A stretch of DNA of 64,000 bases from NCBI GenBank assembly GCA_009792885.1, contig WMCF01000033.1, positions 2,111,344 through 2,175,343 of the forward strand, read 5' to 3'. Numbering within the stretch: position 1 is the first letter of the stretch; each line of letters starts with the position of its first letter. The notes below the pieces were generated by a model. The model saw nothing but the letters and a program-made list of their open reading frames with translations, was not told where the DNA came from and searched no databases. This document shows, piece after piece, positions 62,690 to 64,000 of the stretch. This stretch comes from Eremophila alpestris peregrina. Its lineage: Eukaryota > Chordata > Aves > Passeriformes > Alaudidae. A program made the translations under genes and the position numbers.

Positions 62690-62990
62690 GAATAAAACTG
62701 TTATCGTTTTACTTCACACATACAAAAAGATCATAAAAAGAGAACTGAGGAACTATTGACCTATCAGGCTCCTGCAGACAATCTACAAAAGTTTTCACTC
62801 AAGTACTGAACAATTGACGCACTGCAGACCTGTATTTCACCCAATCCATAGAATATGCAGACCTTCAATCAGGCTTCTCCACAAAAGGCTACCCTTTGTG
62901 ATAAATGAACCTCTGAAAAAGATTCTAATATAACTTACCATTATGTATGGCATTCATCAACTTCGTGAAAGCTTTTGAGTTAGGAGAAAA
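62690..62990 (+). mobile_element. RTE-clade LINE fragment, reverse transcriptase
   Basis: Joined plus-strand frames follow the RTE-type reverse transcriptase. KTVIVLLHTYKK (from about 62696) matches the KVILLHKKGD block. NY*PIRLLQTIYKSF (from about 62750) matches NYRPISLLS.LYK.F, with the Arg codon decayed to TGA. FTQVLNN matches FTK...NRL. QSGFSTKGY (about 62868) matches QAGFR.GFSTIDH. YNLPLCMAFINFVKAFE (about 62930-62978) matches the catalytic motif A, YN.PLCLAFVDYEKAFD, with both aspartates lost. Comparison is from memory of RTE/BovB-like proteins. Stops and frameshifts show it is inactive. AviRTE, known from several bird lineages, is one candidate; an older RTE is the alternative. Confidence 0.72.
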
Positions 62991-64000
62991 AGGGCTTCAT
63001 GTTAAGATCATGTTTAACAGACACACAAAAGAATATATGTATAGACAGGAATTTCAGTGAACAATAATACACCTGAATACATCTTTCTTGTATTAGAGCT
63101 CTGATCATTTACAGTAGCACAAATTGTAAAACGGATTTATTTCTATCCACTGTAATTTTTTACTTATATTTCTTTTATCAGTGTTGGTTAGAATTTAAAG
63201 GTCAATTATAAGAACATTCCAGCATATGCCAATTAGCTGTATTCTAAAGCTAGTATTACAAATAAAAATTCAAATTCTTTCCAGTGGCACTCAGTCCCCC
63301 CAAGAAAAGACTGATTTTCATTTCATTGTCTGCAACAAATTTAGAAACTCAAAAGAAGTTGCCTTGCTAATTTTAATCACAAGGCATCTGTTTTGCTTCA
63401 CTGATAGATTGAGATGAACTCAAGCAATCAAGGCTAACAGAAAACGGTTGTGTCTCCTGGACTTTAGAGAGCTTGGTTCAAGAACAACTCAGATACACAG
63501 AAAGAAGGTCCAACTAGTGGTACACCAAAGGAGATGCTCACATGAACTTCCTCTCCTTCATGGGTTGGGGTTTTTAGAGAGTATTTGTTGATCTCTGATC
63601 CTGCAGTGCCAGAACATTCTCACATCCTGTGCCATGCAGCTGAAGTCTCCACAGCACAGTAATGCCCAGTAGCAGAGTGGTGACAGTCATGCAGATGCCA
63701 GCCCTCTTCCACTTGTCCCACCAGCCTATTCCTGCTTCAGATACTGAGCTCATGACTACAGAATGATTTTGGCTTCAGTTTGCTTTCATTCTTTCACACT
63801 ACTAAGGAACACAGCCCTCAGTTTACACATCTGGTTTGACAAGGTAATCCAATGAATGCCTTTACAGGCCAGAGTGGGGCCAACACCTCTGTCATACTTC
63901 CATGGGGAATTTCCTACCTGCATCACCTCTGAGATCTGACTGCAGGAACTACCTGGGTTCCAAAAGGGCAACTGCCCTCAATGCTTTGTTTTTCTCTTAT

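Larger units (their letters stand above)
53129..64000 (-). other. MLLT10: MLLT10 intron (partial), at least 10.9 kb
   Basis: No further MLLT10 exon could be recognised. I looked on the minus strand for the segment that precedes the NDVAVSFP exon in human (ending FSELLNAIHN) and found only a coincidental look-alike at about 62930, discussed elsewhere. The stretch contains a 19-bp tandem duplication at 58766, a TA repeat at 60355 and an RTE-type LINE fragment near the right end. A CT-rich run lies at 53160-53181. Confidence 0.8.

Noticed and set aside
1..64000. Search for CRISPR arrays, operons, tRNA or rRNA genes and biosynthetic clusters.
   Set aside because: The window is vertebrate intronic and intergenic DNA; none of these is present as far as I can see by eye.

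Overview
This window reads as bird nuclear DNA. It is AT-rich, CpG-poor and mostly intronic. It carries CR1 LINE fragments, one with the avian 3' end built on ATTCTRTG-like repeats, and it holds the neighbouring genes DNAJC1 and MLLT10 (AF10) in the tail-to-tail order known from human chromosome 10p12. I cannot name the species. Both genes were identified by comparing exon translations with the human proteins from memory; no database was searched.

Layout. Positions 1-11327 lie inside an intron of DNAJC1 (+ strand). Its last three coding exons are at 11328-11376, 11822-12300 and 13451-13519. They encode the end of the first SANT domain, a charged linker, the second SANT domain and the stop codon, followed by a short 3' UTR with AATAAA at 13647. 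A 5.1-kb intergenic stretch separates this from the 3' end of MLLT10, which lies on the minus strand. The MLLT10 3' UTR covers about 18770-20345. Ten coding exons run leftward from 53128 to 20346. The splice phases of all ten fit, giving 506 complete codons plus one split codon before the stop. They include the octapeptide motif exon (31440-31594) and leucine-zipper exon (29403-29591), which together form the DOT1L-binding OM-LZ region, and the Gln/His-rich C terminus. Positions 53129-64000 are the next MLLT10 intron; the PHD-finger half of the gene lies beyond the window.

How the genes work. DNAJC1 is an ER-membrane J-protein that recruits BiP to translocons and ribosomes. MLLT10 is a chromatin reader that recruits the H3K79 methyltransferase DOT1L. 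They share a locus, not a pathway.

The introns hold CR1 pieces, ancient LINE remnants, an RTE-clade reverse transcriptase fragment near 62.7-63.0 kb, simple repeats, A/C-rich tracts, and two CpG-retaining patches (30.15-30.26 kb and 36.5-37.5 kb) that look like regulatory DNA. I found no new multi-gene system. The RTE fragment and the CpG-retaining segment between two MLLT10 exons are the items most worth following up.
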